A DNA stretch of 64,000 nucleotides from contig JANXVE010000052.1 of assembly GCA_025351825.1 (NCBI GenBank), positions 1 through 64,000 of the forward strand. Reading direction: 5' to 3'. Made by a program: the position numbers and the translations under genes. How positions within the stretch are numbered: position 1 is the stretch's first letter; the number at the start of each line of letters is the position of its first letter. Shown piece by piece: positions 8,657-18,931 of this stretch. The notes beneath the pieces are model-generated. The model worked only from the letters and a program-made list of their open reading frames with translations. It made no database searches and had not been told where the DNA came from. The stretch is from Chamaesiphon sp. 341R_metabat_111 (GTDB taxonomy: Bacteria > Cyanobacteriota > Cyanobacteriia > Cyanobacteriales > Chamaesiphonaceae).

Positions 8657-8958
8657 AAATCGGGGTTAAATGCGAATATTATAAAAATTATTAGTTCTGC
8701 GCTGAGATTGGCCAGCAGTGGGCAAACAACGGATGCAGTCAGCTCATTAGAATATCTAGCGAGAGAGAGAAGTTCTCAATCCAAACTATTCAATTGGTAC
8801 CAGCATGTTTGAAGTTGTTAGGCTTGTCGATCGCGTAGTGTCTCTGAGAGAGACTCGATGCTGTTTCACCAATAGTATTCCAAAACTTCGCCAATTCACT
8901 AAATACCAGACATTTAGCTGGATTTCACCAGATTTTCCGTCGTCACTACCTTTAAACC
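8657..8958. other. Divergent intergenic region
   Basis: About 300 bp between the divergent membrane-protein gene and the DciA-like gene. A 62-codon frame (8805-8993) overlaps the next gene and has no family resemblance, so it is not called. No structured element was recognised. Confidence 0.4.
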
Positions 8959-9504
8959 ATGACTTTAACGCCGATCTCCCAAATCATCTTTGAGATTCAA
9001 TCACAGCCAGGTTGGGAAGGCGTGCGGGACTGGGGATTAATCGTCAAGGCTTGGATTGGTACCGTATCACCAACGATCGCCAAACTGACCCAACCTCGAT
9101 CGATCTCTAGAGAGATTCTGACGATCGCAACTAATAGTTCTAGCCTAGCGCATCAACTTACGTTTGGGCGACAGGCACTCTGTCAGCAGCTCAATCACCG
9201 CTTGAGTGTACCAGTTCGCGATCTCCGATTCATCGCTGTGGGCTACAGTAACGCTGCTACTAATGTAACGACTACTGATGACTCACTTATCCGAATTGAC
9301 TCAGGATCTGTCGTTATTTGTTCCCATTGTATCTCTCGTGCTCGTGAGGGGGAAATATTTCGGTGGGGTGTTTGCCAATTCTGTGCGCGGAGCTTGGGCA
9401 TCATGGGTGGCAAGCTGAGATATCAGAAACTAGCCAATGGGGCGACGGTAAGAGCGATGGATGCTAGCAAATTTAAATTAGACCATGATTTCGGCGATCG
9501 CTAA
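8959..9504 (+). CDS. DciA-like DUF721 protein with zinc-ribbon-like cysteines
   Basis: The 181-residue protein has an N-terminal DUF721 (DciA) domain (about 1-85; VKAWIGTVSPTIAKLTQP and LAHQLTFGRQALCQQLNHRL match its pattern). DciA proteins assist loading of the replicative helicase DnaB in bacteria lacking DnaC. The C-terminal half has CSHC and, 15 residues later, CQFC (about 118-140), a likely zinc-binding knuckle seen in cyanobacterial members. The assignment rests on pattern recognition; a role in helicase loading is inferred. Confidence 0.7.
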   Translation: MTLTPISQIIFEIQSQPGWEGVRDWGLIVKAWIGTVSPTIAKLTQPRSISREILTIATNSSSLAHQLTFGRQALCQQLNHRLSVPVRDLRFIAVGYSNAATNVTTTDDSLIRIDSGSVVICSHCISRAREGEIFRWGVCQFCARSLGIMGGKLRYQKLANGATVRAMDASKFKLDHDFGDR

Positions 9505-9884
9505 TAGATAGCTTCTATGTATCATGATTAGCTATTTATCGACCGGATCGATCTTTCTACTGACACGATCTAATTTTTTTTGATGGCCACAATCCTAAAT
9601 ACCCAAAATTCACAGTTCCTCGTTTTCCCCGATCCCCAGTGGTTTAGTCTCGATTGCAAGTATCATTGGGTGCTGACAAATTAACTGAGTATATATACTG
9701 AACACTCTAATAAATGTGTCTTTCTATAAACTGAATCTAAAGAGAATATAAAGTCTTAATTGGCGTGGGGATCGCTACAATCCAGTGGGGATCGACGATC
9801 GGCATCGCTTTAGCCCAAATTGGCAACAGTCATAATAGAAAGCAGGAGAGGATTGAATTAGGTACTCTTCCAAAGGTGATGTTG
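9505..9884. other. Intergenic region, no feature recognised
   Basis: 380 bp between the DciA-like gene and the small Cys-containing gene. An in-frame extension from 9765 exists but has no coding character I recognise. AT-rich promoter-like DNA is present around 9690-9740, but no specific site can be assigned. Confidence 0.35.
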
Positions 9885-10160
9885 ATGACCAACAAAAATT
9901 GTCTGACTTCTGCATGTCGCTACTGCCGATTTTATCAGCCAGAGGGACTGCGTGGAGGTGCTTGTCAGCAACTGGGTGTATCCGTTCACAGCGATTGGAC
10001 GGCGTGCCAATTAGCTCTACCAGCGTTTGCTAGTGCGTGGAATAATGTTGAAGAACTCGCTGCCAACTGGCAGATCGAAACACCACAAGTCTTGCCCGAT
10101 CGAGAATTGATTCCTGTCGGTAGCTTGGAACTGAGCGGTAGCTCCGCTAATAATAATTAA
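9885..10160 (+). CDS. Small cysteine-containing cyanobacterial protein, unknown function
   Basis: A 91-residue protein if started at the ATG at 9885, which AAAGG (9872-9876) precedes by 8 bp; alternatives at 9879 or 9765 exist. Conserved-looking features are CRYCRFYQPEGLRGGACQQ and DWTACQLALPAF, giving four Cys that could bind zinc or an Fe-S cluster. I recall similar hypothetical proteins in cyanobacteria but no function. It lies 89 bp before another small hypothetical gene on the same strand. Confidence 0.65.
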   Translation: MTNKNCLTSACRYCRFYQPEGLRGGACQQLGVSVHSDWTACQLALPAFASAWNNVEELAANWQIETPQVLPDRELIPVGSLELSGSSANNN

Positions 10161-10249
10161 TTTTAATTGCTGGGGCTTGCGATCGGCTCTGCTGTGAGCG
10201 CAAAATTGTAGCTTATATGTTTGTTATAAACTGCAATTGGTAGTTACCA

Positions 10250-10582
10250 ATGACCGAACCGATCCCGTCGATTACTTTACTGCCAGCAACCAACCCCGTC
10301 GAAGAGGGTGCTTGGCTCCAGACATCACTCAAACAGTGGCTCGATCGAGAATTTATTCCTGAATCGATCAACGAGACGATTGCCCTGCGTGCGGCTCAGA
10401 TCTACACTCGCCAGCGCATGGAAGGCGAAAACGATTTAGGCTCTCTCGTCGTTGCAATCATCACAGAGATGCAAGCCTTTAATTTCAATGAAAGCTTTTT
10501 TGGCGAATTCGCCGTCGCTAATGCTGTGAGCGACCTGATTTTGGATAGTCTCGGAATTGATAATCGCTGCTGCGGAAATTAG
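10250..10582 (+). CDS. Conserved hypothetical protein, all-alpha, 110 residues
   Basis: A small soluble acidic protein with predicted helices (WLQTSLKQWLDREF, NETIALRAAQIYTRQRM, DLGSLVVAIITEMQAF, AVANAVSDLILDSLGI). It ends in CC near the C-terminus. No family is recognised. It is rightward and convergent with rpsN, downstream of the small Cys-containing gene, with which it could form a transcription unit. Confidence 0.65.
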   Translation: MTEPIPSITLLPATNPVEEGAWLQTSLKQWLDREFIPESINETIALRAAQIYTRQRMEGENDLGSLVVAIITEMQAFNFNESFFGEFAVANAVSDLILDSLGIDNRCCGN

Positions 10583-10595
10583 GGGTTAGGCTTTA

Positions 10596-10619
10596 GGCTA
10601 GAACCGATCGTTCTTAGCC
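10596..10619. terminator. Hairpin between convergent genes
   Basis: GGCTAGAAC and GTTCTTAGCC pair with one bulge across CGAT, between the hypothetical gene (+) and rpsN (-). It also carries the GGCTTTAGGCTAG-type string found elsewhere. It could terminate both genes. Confidence 0.45.
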
Positions 10620-10635
10620 CTTAGCACTGTAATGT

Positions 10636-10938
10636 CTACCAGCTAGATTTGACTACGCCAGGTAGCAAACCTTGGTGTGCCCATTCACGCAGGACGTTGC
10701 GGGATAGACCAAAGTCGCGATAGTAGCCACGGGGACGACCAGTTACCCAGCAACGGTTGTGCAAGCGAGTAGGCGCGCTATCGCGAGGCAATTGTTGGAT
10801 TTTGCGGTGAACTGCAAATCTAATTTGGGGTGTAGCTGCTGTTTTAAACTCTTCGAGTAGAGCTGCGCGTTTATCTGCAAATTTCGCGACGATTTTCTCG
10901 CGCTTTTTTTGCCGCTCGATCATGCTTCTCTTCGCCAT
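10636..10938 (-). CDS. rpsN: 30S ribosomal protein S14
   Basis: A 100-residue S14 of the long, zinc-free type: it lacks the CxxC motifs of short S14 and ends in the canonical [11 protein letters not shown]. The core [26 protein letters not shown] is unmistakable. As in other cyanobacteria it stands alone, outside a ribosomal-protein operon. It assembles into the head of the 30S subunit. Confidence 0.98.
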   Translation of the reverse strand: MAKRSMIERQKKREKIVAKFADKRAALLEEFKTAATPQIRFAVHRKIQQLPRDSAPTRLHNRCWVTGRPRGYYRDFGLSRNVLREWAHQGLLPGVVKSSW

Positions 10939-11104
10939 CTGGATCCTTTCCCTATATTACATCAAACCTGAGCCGCTCTTGTGAAGCTACGCGACACTAG
11001 TCAAACGCATTACAAGAGTGTCAAACACTCAATTATACAACATGTTTAGGTATTTTGGATCGGGATGTGCGTGAATCCAGCAATTCCAAATTCAAACATG
11101 CTGT

Positions 11105-11287
11105 AGGAGCAGGTTTATGCTGTAGGGGCAGGTTCATGCTAACAAGCCTGGATTTGCAACGATAAGTATCAACAAAACCTGCCCAACCCCACCAGAAACA
11201 GTCGATTATTCTTAGTGGGGTTGGGCAGGTTTTGTTTGTCAATTAATGGGGGGTTGCGAGTATTTTTAGCATGAACCTGCCCCTACA
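11105..11287. repeat. MITE-like nested inverted-repeat element
   Basis: A perfect 20 bp outer inverted repeat (11121-11140, TGTAGGGGCAGGTTCATGCT, with 11268-11287) encloses a second perfect 20 bp inverted repeat (11173-11192 with 11215-11234, arm CAAAACCTGCCCAACCCCAC). A degenerate tandem copy of the outer arm precedes it (11104-11120). Total about 180 bp, non-coding, lying between rpsN and the 3' end of groEL. The structure suggests a miniature transposable element or a repeat-derived double terminator. No transposase is seen. Confidence 0.65.
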
Positions 11288-11299
11288 AGGTGGTATAGG

Positions 11300-12982
<1,683 letters not shown>

Positions 12983-12999
12983 TTATCATCTTCCAAAAT

Positions 13000-13026
13000 T
13001 TAGCACTCTATGAGCGGGAGTGCTAA
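13000..13026. promoter_or_regulatory. CIRCE operator (HrcA site)
   Basis: TTAGCACTC, a 9 bp spacer and GAGTGCTAA match the published CIRCE consensus exactly. It lies just upstream of groEL, where HrcA binding would block transcription. Confidence 0.97.
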
Positions 13027-13090
13027 ACGGATGCCGATCGATCTGTGTGCGGTTTCCCGAACTTTTGATGGTCAAATCTGTGCCGAAGGG

Positions 13091-13864
13091 CTACTGACTT
13101 TTTTTAACCACAATGTACAACCCCCCTGAAATTTCCTCGTTGAGTAGTTCTACATCGCTATGTTTGAGGCTACCTGCGTCGATTTGAGCATCGGTACCGA
13201 TGCCGACAATCTCAAAGCCAACCGATTTTAATAAATCATATATTTCCGTAACTCGATACCAATATGTGTAAGGAGGTCGATCTGCGATCGTTCCAAAGTT
13301 AAATTTACCACTCAAGCGAAACCAAGGTGAAGATTGGACGCTGCGACGATCTCTACGTAATTTTCGGAAGATTTTCAGGTATTGATAATAAAGTGAAAAA
13401 ATCGGTTGTGAACTGCGAAATTCAAAATTTAACACTGAAAATAAGCCAATCCCACCTGGTCTGAGAATGCGATAAGATTCTCGAACTGCTTTTAAACTAT
13501 CCTCACGACTTTCAAGCGTGCAGAGAATCTGCATCAGATAAATAATTTGGTCGAAACGACAATTGGGATAATCTAATTTAGTCGCATCTTGCACCTGATA
13601 ATCAATTGTTTTAGTGGTGTCTTGTTCGATTGCTCGATCGATTAGTTCTGGTACATAGTCGAATCCTGACAGATTTTTAAATCCCATAGCTTGCATTCCT
13701 AGCAAGATGCGACCCCCATTAGTACCAGCTTCAACCGTCGTTAGCTGCGGGTCCAGATATTTTGAAATCAAATATGTTTCGGCTGGAATTAGGCTGCGGT
13801 TATTGAGCCAATTTGAAAATTCTGAGTCACGATACAAGTCTTTGTTACTGTTGGCTAGCATCAT
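13091..13864 (-). CDS. SAM-dependent methyltransferase, paralogue A
   Basis: A class I methyltransferase of about 258 residues. Motif I is TVEAGTNGGRILLGMQ, followed by the acidic strand end FDYVPELI, QVQDATKLDYP and the post-motif RESYRILRPGGIGLFSVL. Substrate unknown. The ATG at 13864 is chosen because it gives the same N-terminal length as the neighbouring paralogue; a GTG at 13879 is possible. It is the last gene of a three-gene leftward unit. Motif I reads EAGTNGG rather than EVGCGTG, and the same deviation occurs in the paralogue. Confidence 0.85.
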   Translation of the reverse strand: MMLANSNKDLYRDSEFSNWLNNRSLIPAETYLISKYLDPQLTTVEAGTNGGRILLGMQAMGFKNLSGFDYVPELIDRAIEQDTTKTIDYQVQDATKLDYPNCRFDQIIYLMQILCTLESREDSLKAVRESYRILRPGGIGLFSVLNFEFRSSQPIFSLYYQYLKIFRKLRRDRRSVQSSPWFRLSGKFNFGTIADRPPYTYWYRVTEIYDLLKSVGFEIVGIGTDAQIDAGSLKHSDVELLNEEISGGLYIVVKKSQ

Positions 13865-13894
13865 ATTTTTAAAATACACATTAAAGTGAATCTA

Positions 13895-14665
13895 TTATCT
13901 TTTTCTGACGACAATATACAGCATTCCCGAAATTTCCTCAGCACACAATTCTCGATCGGTAGCCTGGAGGCGATCTGCCTTAATTTGAGGATCACTGCCC
14001 ATGCCAACAATCTCAAAGCCAACCGATTTTAATAGCTCATATATTTCGGTAACTCGATACCAATATGTGTATGGAGGTCGATCTAGGAGTGCATTAAAAT
14101 TAAATTTACCACCCAATTTTAGCCAAGGTAAATGCTGGATACTGAGATCGTTACCACGGATTTTTCGGAGCAACTTCAGATATTTAAAATAAACTGAATA
14201 GATTACGCTAGAATTTCGTGACTCAAAACTCAATGCTGAGAATAAGCCAATCCCCCCTAGTTTGAGAATCCGATATGACTCTCGCACTGCTCTCAGCCGA
14301 CTTGCACGATCTTCAATCAAGCAAATAATTTGTTGCAGATAAACGATTTGATCTAAGCTATTGTCTGGATAGGTTAATTCGATCGCATCCTGAACCTGAA
14401 AATCAACTGTCCGGTCGGGATTTCGCTCGATCGCTTCAGCTATTAATGCAGGTACATAATCAAAACCAGCTAGATTTGTAAACCCCAGCTCTTGCATATT
14501 TAATAAAATTCTCCCGCCATTGACACCAGCTTCAACTATTCCAAGCTGGGGATTTAGATATTTTTTAATTAGATATTCTTCTTGTGGCCATAATTTCTGT
14601 AGATCGAGCCAGGTAGAAAATTCTATGCCGCTGTACAAATCTTTATTACTAATAGTTGATTTCAT
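13895..14665 (-). CDS. SAM-dependent methyltransferase, paralogue B
   Basis: 256 residues, aligning end-to-end with its downstream neighbour: shared NKDLY, EAGxNGGRILL, GFDYVP, RESYRIL, PPYTYWYRVTEIY and LLKSVGFEIVG. The pair is a tandem duplication that has diverged, with conservation strongest in the SAM fold and in the C-terminal DRPPYTYWYRVTEIY block. The gap to the next gene is only about 30 bp from the chosen starts, implying co-transcription. Substrate unknown; neighbours suggest modification of a glycan, peptide or lipid. Confidence 0.85.
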   Translation of the reverse strand: MKSTISNKDLYSGIEFSTWLDLQKLWPQEEYLIKKYLNPQLGIVEAGVNGGRILLNMQELGFTNLAGFDYVPALIAEAIERNPDRTVDFQVQDAIELTYPDNSLDQIVYLQQIICLIEDRASRLRAVRESYRILKLGGIGLFSALSFESRNSSVIYSVYFKYLKLLRKIRGNDLSIQHLPWLKLGGKFNFNALLDRPPYTYWYRVTEIYELLKSVGFEIVGMGSDPQIKADRLQATDRELCAEEISGMLYIVVRKR

Positions 14666-14711
14666 GTTTTAAAATTAAATAATGAAGGTTTTATTAGCTC
14701 AAAACAAGATA

Positions 14712-15851
14712 TTATCTCGACCGATAAGCAGGAAAGAAAGACGTGCTTTCTAATTCCAATTTAGATATCCCTTTCGATCGAGCTACATCCTGTACCAACC
14801 GATCGTACTTTTCTCGATCGACAATAGTTTTAATAGTTGCAAAAGATTCACGCTCATCAGAAAATCCAGCTTTGAAGTGATATAGAGAGTCATAATTGCC
14901 ACCTAGTCCACCGCCTAGATTTAATAATCTGTTGTTTCGTTGTTTTGCCCACTCGATCGCATATTTAAACATAATAGTCGCTGGCGACTGGCGCAGAAAC
15001 TCTGTTTTTGTGCCACCCAAGTAATACTGAACTATGCCACCAAATTCAGTGATTAGGCTAGCCGCAACCGCCTCTCCATTAATTTCAACAATACAAATTT
15101 TTAGTCTATCACCCAAGACTCGGACTAGATTATTAAAATACGCTTGAGTGAAATAATAACCATCGGTTGCTTTGACCCGATCCATAGTTTCTCGATAAAT
15201 ATCAATAAACACATCTAGATATTCATCGACAGATCCCATCCTCACTACAAAACCAGCCCGAATTAATCTATTAATTTTAGTCCGATGACTCGATCTAATT
15301 CGCTTGGTGATATCTTCAAAAGTTTTTGTCAAGTTACAAGTTACAACATCACCTTGCTGACAAAATATAGATTTATTATCATCAATTATTGAACTGCTAA
15401 TATCGGCATTTAGAATTGGGTGTAATCTAATAAATGCCGAGCAAATGTTGTTCTCGCGCCAGTAATCATAGATTAAGTTCAAACACTCTTTGATGAATCC
15501 TGGATTTTGCCCTGCTTGACTGACCAACATGCCAGGATAGCCATATGGCGAAACAACATCATAGATTCGATTCTCCACAGGAGATAGCTCTCCGCCAGCG
15601 AATTGATGATTACTTTCGCTTGAGATATCTGAGCAGTCTCTGACCAAATATGACAGAAAAAATATTTTTTCATCACTCTTGACAATAAAAGCTTCTGGTC
15701 TGGCATTGTGTCTAGCAGCTTCCAATGCTAGATATCCAGGTAAATGATAGAAGTCATGAGGTAAAATTTCTAGAACTTCTTGCCAGATCGAGTCTACTGG
15801 TGATGCAACTCGAATGAGTATCAAATCCTGCTGAATTATTGACTCAATCAT
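14712..15851 (-). CDS. GNAT/FemAB-type acyl- or aminoacyl-transferase
   Basis: A 379-residue protein of the FemAB/GNAT_6 (BioF2-like) superfamily, usually two tandem GNAT-like domains. Features include DFYHLPGYLALEAARHN near the N-terminus, TFEDITKRIRSSHRTKINR (about 198-216) and the typical GNAT_6 block IVQYYLGGTKTEFLR (about 290-305), followed by NLGGGLGG and HFKAGFS. FemAB relatives transfer amino acids to peptidoglycan precursors or modify polysaccharides; the actual substrate cannot be read here. It is the first gene of a three-gene unit with the two methyltransferases. Confidence 0.8.
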   Translation of the reverse strand: MIESIIQQDLILIRVASPVDSIWQEVLEILPHDFYHLPGYLALEAARHNARPEAFIVKSDEKIFFLSYLVRDCSDISSESNHQFAGGELSPVENRIYDVVSPYGYPGMLVSQAGQNPGFIKECLNLIYDYWRENNICSAFIRLHPILNADISSSIIDDNKSIFCQQGDVVTCNLTKTFEDITKRIRSSHRTKINRLIRAGFVVRMGSVDEYLDVFIDIYRETMDRVKATDGYYFTQAYFNNLVRVLGDRLKICIVEINGEAVAASLITEFGGIVQYYLGGTKTEFLRQSPATIMFKYAIEWAKQRNNRLLNLGGGLGGNYDSLYHFKAGFSDERESFATIKTIVDREKYDRLVQDVARSKGISKLELESTSFFPAYRSR

Positions 15852-16419
15852 ATTATTTATTCCCTGATATGTGCTGAATATGTCAGCAGCAGACTTTAAT
15901 TATTTGTTGGGATTAGCTTGGCCACTGTAGATGTAATGGCGATAATTATTATCGCATTACATCTACTGATAAAACATCAGCTATTTGTACGAGAGCTACA
16001 GTGTAGATACTGTAAGCAAATTGAGAATTAAACTCTGGTTATAGCCAAATAGTGACTAAATTGTCATCAAAAATAGACTCGATGTGCATTGCAATTGACT
16101 CGGATATTTTTCAGGCAATCTTGACGTTTTAGCCAAAATATACTTAGTTAGATTTGTTACTTCAACGCGGACGATCGTTTCGGTTCTCAACGGTGGTAGC
16201 TTGAAATTGTGGTGATGGCAAATTGAATAGTCTAGACATCTCACTTCGACTATCCCACCGATCTTTTGAGTAGGTAGATTCGATCGCGTATAATTAGAGT
16301 CGCATCGATCGACATCAACCTATTGCATCAGCGTGTCGATCGAGATTCAAGCCCCACTAGGCTAAGTATTTTTCCGAGAGCCTGAAAGTCTAACCTTCCT
16401 ATCCCATACCTCCGAAACC
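15852..16419. other. 568 bp divergent intergenic region with a 40 bp hairpin
   Basis: Contains a near-perfect palindrome at 15927-15966 (arms GTAGATGTAAT / ATTACATCTAC around GCGATAAT/ATTATCGC with one bulge). It lies 75 bp upstream of the FemAB-type gene's start, so it is an operator or repeat candidate, not an obvious terminator. A 62-codon frame at 16056-16244 has no family signal. The DNA before miaB (16250-16419) holds no recognised RNA. Confidence 0.45.
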
Positions 16420-17772
16420 ATGACCTCTGCCACCCGAAGCTACCATATCACCACTTTTGGCTGTCAGATGAACAAGGCTGATTCTGAGCGGATGGGTGGC
16501 ATCCTCGAAGGAATGGGATTTCAATGGTCAGACGATCCGTTTACCTCAGATTTAGTGCTCTACAATACTTGCACCATTCGCGATCTAGCCGAACAAAAAG
16601 TCTACTCTTACTTGGGCAAGCAAACCCGTCGCAAAAAAGATAAACCCGATCTGATCCTGATTATGGCTGGCTGTGTCGCCCAGCAGGAAGGAGAGAGCCT
16701 GCTGCGGCGGATTCCCGAACTCGACATCATCATGGGGCCACAACACGCCAACCGCTTGGAAGACCTCTTACAGCAGGTATTTGCTGGGGCGCAGGTAGTC
16801 GCCACCGAGCCGATTCACATCATCGAAGATATCACCAAACCCCGTCGCGACAGTAGTGTGACTGCCTGGGTGAATGCGATCTACGGTTGTAATGAACGCT
16901 GTACCTACTGCGTGGTGCCAAATGTACGCGGGGTCGAGCAGTCGCGCACGCCTGAAGCCATTGGCACCGAAATCAAAGATTTAGCCCGTCAAGGCTACAA
17001 GGAAATCACCCTCCTCGGTCAAAATATCGACGCTTATGGGCGAGATTTACCTGGATCTACTGCCGAAGGTCGCCACCTGAACACGCTCACAGATTTACTC
17101 TATTATGTTCACGATATCGCAGGAATCGAGCGGATTCGGTTCGCTACCAGTCATCCGCGCTACTTTACCGAGCGGTTGATTAAAGCCTGTCACGAATTGC
17201 CCAAAGTCTGCGAACATTTCCACATTCCGTTCCAGTCGGGAGATAACGACATCCTCAAAGCGATGTCACGGGGCTACACCCATGAGAAATATCGGCGAAT
17301 TATCGATACTATCCGTCAGTATATGCCCGATGCGTCAGTCAGTGCCGATGCGATCGTCGGATTCCCAGGTGAAACCGAGGAGCAGTTTGAACGCACCCTC
17401 AGCCTCATCTCCGATATCGGCTTTGATATGGTCAATACAGCCGCCTATTCCCCCCGCCCAAATACCCCTGCGGCGGTATGGACAAATCAAGTCAGCGAGG
17501 AAATCAAACTAGACAGACTCCAACGGATCAATCACCTAGTTTCCCAAACTGCGATCGAACGATCTGGACGGTATCTCGATCGAGTAGAATCCGTCCTAGT
17601 GGAAGAACGTAATGCCAAAAATCCCGACCAAGTGCTCGGCAGAACAGGCGGTAATCGCCTCACCTTCTTCAACGGCGATATCGAAGAACTCCGGGGCAAA
17701 GTCGTTCCTGTCAAAATTAGTGCAGTTCGCGCATTCAGCCTCACAGGTGAGATGGTGACAAAGCTCGAATAA
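16420..17772 (+). CDS. miaB: tRNA-2-methylthio-N6-dimethylallyladenosine synthase
   Basis: A radical-SAM methylthiotransferase that converts i6A37 to ms2i6A37 in tRNAs. The 450-residue protein has the N-terminal UPF0004 domain with three cluster Cys ([27 protein letters not shown]). The radical-SAM motif [12 protein letters not shown] and a C-terminal TRAM domain (about 385-450) follow. All six expected Cys are present and length is typical. It stands alone, rightward. Confidence 0.97.
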   Translation: MTSATRSYHITTFGCQMNKADSERMGGILEGMGFQWSDDPFTSDLVLYNTCTIRDLAEQKVYSYLGKQTRRKKDKPDLILIMAGCVAQQEGESLLRRIPELDIIMGPQHANRLEDLLQQVFAGAQVVATEPIHIIEDITKPRRDSSVTAWVNAIYGCNERCTYCVVPNVRGVEQSRTPEAIGTEIKDLARQGYKEITLLGQNIDAYGRDLPGSTAEGRHLNTLTDLLYYVHDIAGIERIRFATSHPRYFTERLIKACHELPKVCEHFHIPFQSGDNDILKAMSRGYTHEKYRRIIDTIRQYMPDASVSADAIVGFPGETEEQFERTLSLISDIGFDMVNTAAYSPRPNTPAAVWTNQVSEEIKLDRLQRINHLVSQTAIERSGRYLDRVESVLVEERNAKNPDQVLGRTGGNRLTFFNGDIEELRGKVVPVKISAVRAFSLTGEMVTKLE

Positions 17773-17829
17773 CTTTGCTGGCATGAAATATAAATCTAAT
17801 GCTCATACTCCAGGCAAAGGTGATGATAA

Positions 17830-17973
17830 ATGGCACGAACTCAAATAACATTTGGGTGATTTGGTAATCCTGAAACTTTCAAGCTCAGGTATGACAATAG
17901 ACAAACAATCGAACAGTTGTGGAAAATATTCGACCTCAAGCAAAAAGAATTTGTCGGCAAAAAACAGCAATAA
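17830..17973 (+). pseudogene. Short reading frame interrupted by one TGA
   Basis: From ATG 17830 the frame reads MARTQITFG, an in-frame TGA (17857-17859), then FGNPETFKLRYDNRQTIEQL and a Lys-rich end (WKIFDLKQKEFVGKKQQ) to TAA at 17971-17973. The second half has protein-like composition. No family is recognised. It could be a decayed small gene or the tail of a larger one; a coincidental frame is also possible. Confidence 0.3.
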
Positions 17974-18001
17974 TTAACAGAGAAGAATAATAAGCTACGT
18001 T

Positions 18002-18032
18002 AGAAACCCGACTTTTGAAAAGTCGGGTTTCT
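18002..18032. terminator. Hairpin terminator (AAACCCGACTTTT type)
   Basis: AGAAACCCGACTTTT and AAAGTCGGGTTTCT form a near-perfect stem with a minimal loop. This hairpin type is widespread in cyanobacterial intergenic DNA. It lies 230 bp after miaB and before a Uma2 gene. Confidence 0.6.
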
Positions 18033-18120
18033 GTTCTCACCAGCTTGGAACTAAACATGAAAATATCGATTAAAATAAATAATAGTTAGATTATCCCTAA
18101 GTATAGGTAGGTTAAAACCT

Positions 18121-18696
18121 ATGGTTATTGCAACTCACACTAAGTTAATGACCCTTGAGGAATACCTCAACTACGACGATGGCACCGATACCCTTTGTGA
18201 ACTTGTGAATGGAGAACTTATCCCCATGCCCCCAGAAAGCCATCAAAATCAAAAAGTTTCAATCTTTTTACTAGCTTACTTTCTGAAGTTAGGAATACCG
18301 CCGCAATTATTGAGGAATCAAATTGCAATCTCTGTAATGGGTGGTAGAGCAACTGCACGCATACCAGATCTAACAATTCTTTCCGAAGATTTGGAACTAG
18401 AATTAAGCGAAACTAATCGATCGACAATTCTTTCGGATATGCCGCCACCTACTTTAGTTGTTGAAGTAGTCAGCCCCAAGCAAGAAAAAAGAGATTATCG
18501 ATACAAAAGATCTGAATATGCAGCTAGACAGATTCCTGAATATTGGATTGTCGATCCGATCTTAGATAAGGTGACAGTTCTAGAACTCGTCGAAGGATTA
18601 TACGAGGAACAAGTTTATACAGCCGAGCAAATTATTGGATCACCTCAATTTAGTCAGTTTAATCTAACTGCTAAACAAGTTTTAACTGGACTGTAA
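18121..18696 (+). CDS. Uma2-family (DUF820) restriction-endonuclease-fold protein, copy 1
   Basis: 191 residues. The Uma2 fold is a PD-(D/E)XK nuclease relative hugely expanded in cyanobacteria; biological role is unknown. Motifs: N-terminal [11 protein letters not shown] and [12 protein letters not shown], then [30 protein letters not shown] (E and K of the nuclease motif) and IPEYWIVDP. The active-site-like residues appear intact. Two further copies lie at 28928-29491 and 32599-33333. Confidence 0.92.
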   Translation: MVIATHTKLMTLEEYLNYDDGTDTLCELVNGELIPMPPESHQNQKVSIFLLAYFLKLGIPPQLLRNQIAISVMGGRATARIPDLTILSEDLELELSETNRSTILSDMPPPTLVVEVVSPKQEKRDYRYKRSEYAARQIPEYWIVDPILDKVTVLELVEGLYEEQVYTAEQIIGSPQFSQFNLTAKQVLTGL

Positions 18697-18931
18697 GACA
18701 AAAATTGATACTTATACTTCATTAAATGGGTACTAAGCTGTTAGTCATTTAATTTACATATCTCAGCCCCGCGCCCCGCTCCCCGCTTTCAAAAAATCTA
18801 GTATGTGATTTAAAGACGGATACTGATTAGCGATTGCATCCAGTCTTCGGGCTGGATGAGGATTGGAAGTTGGATCGTTCGTTTCGCGGGATCGGGTACT
18901 CTAGAGAGACAGTGTATTCATCCCAGCATCA

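Noticed and set aside
8805-8993. 62-codon rightward frame
   Set aside because: Overlaps the start of the DciA-like gene and has no protein-like motif.
16056-16244. 62-codon leftward frame upstream of miaB
   Set aside because: No motif, no recognisable family and no start-site support.
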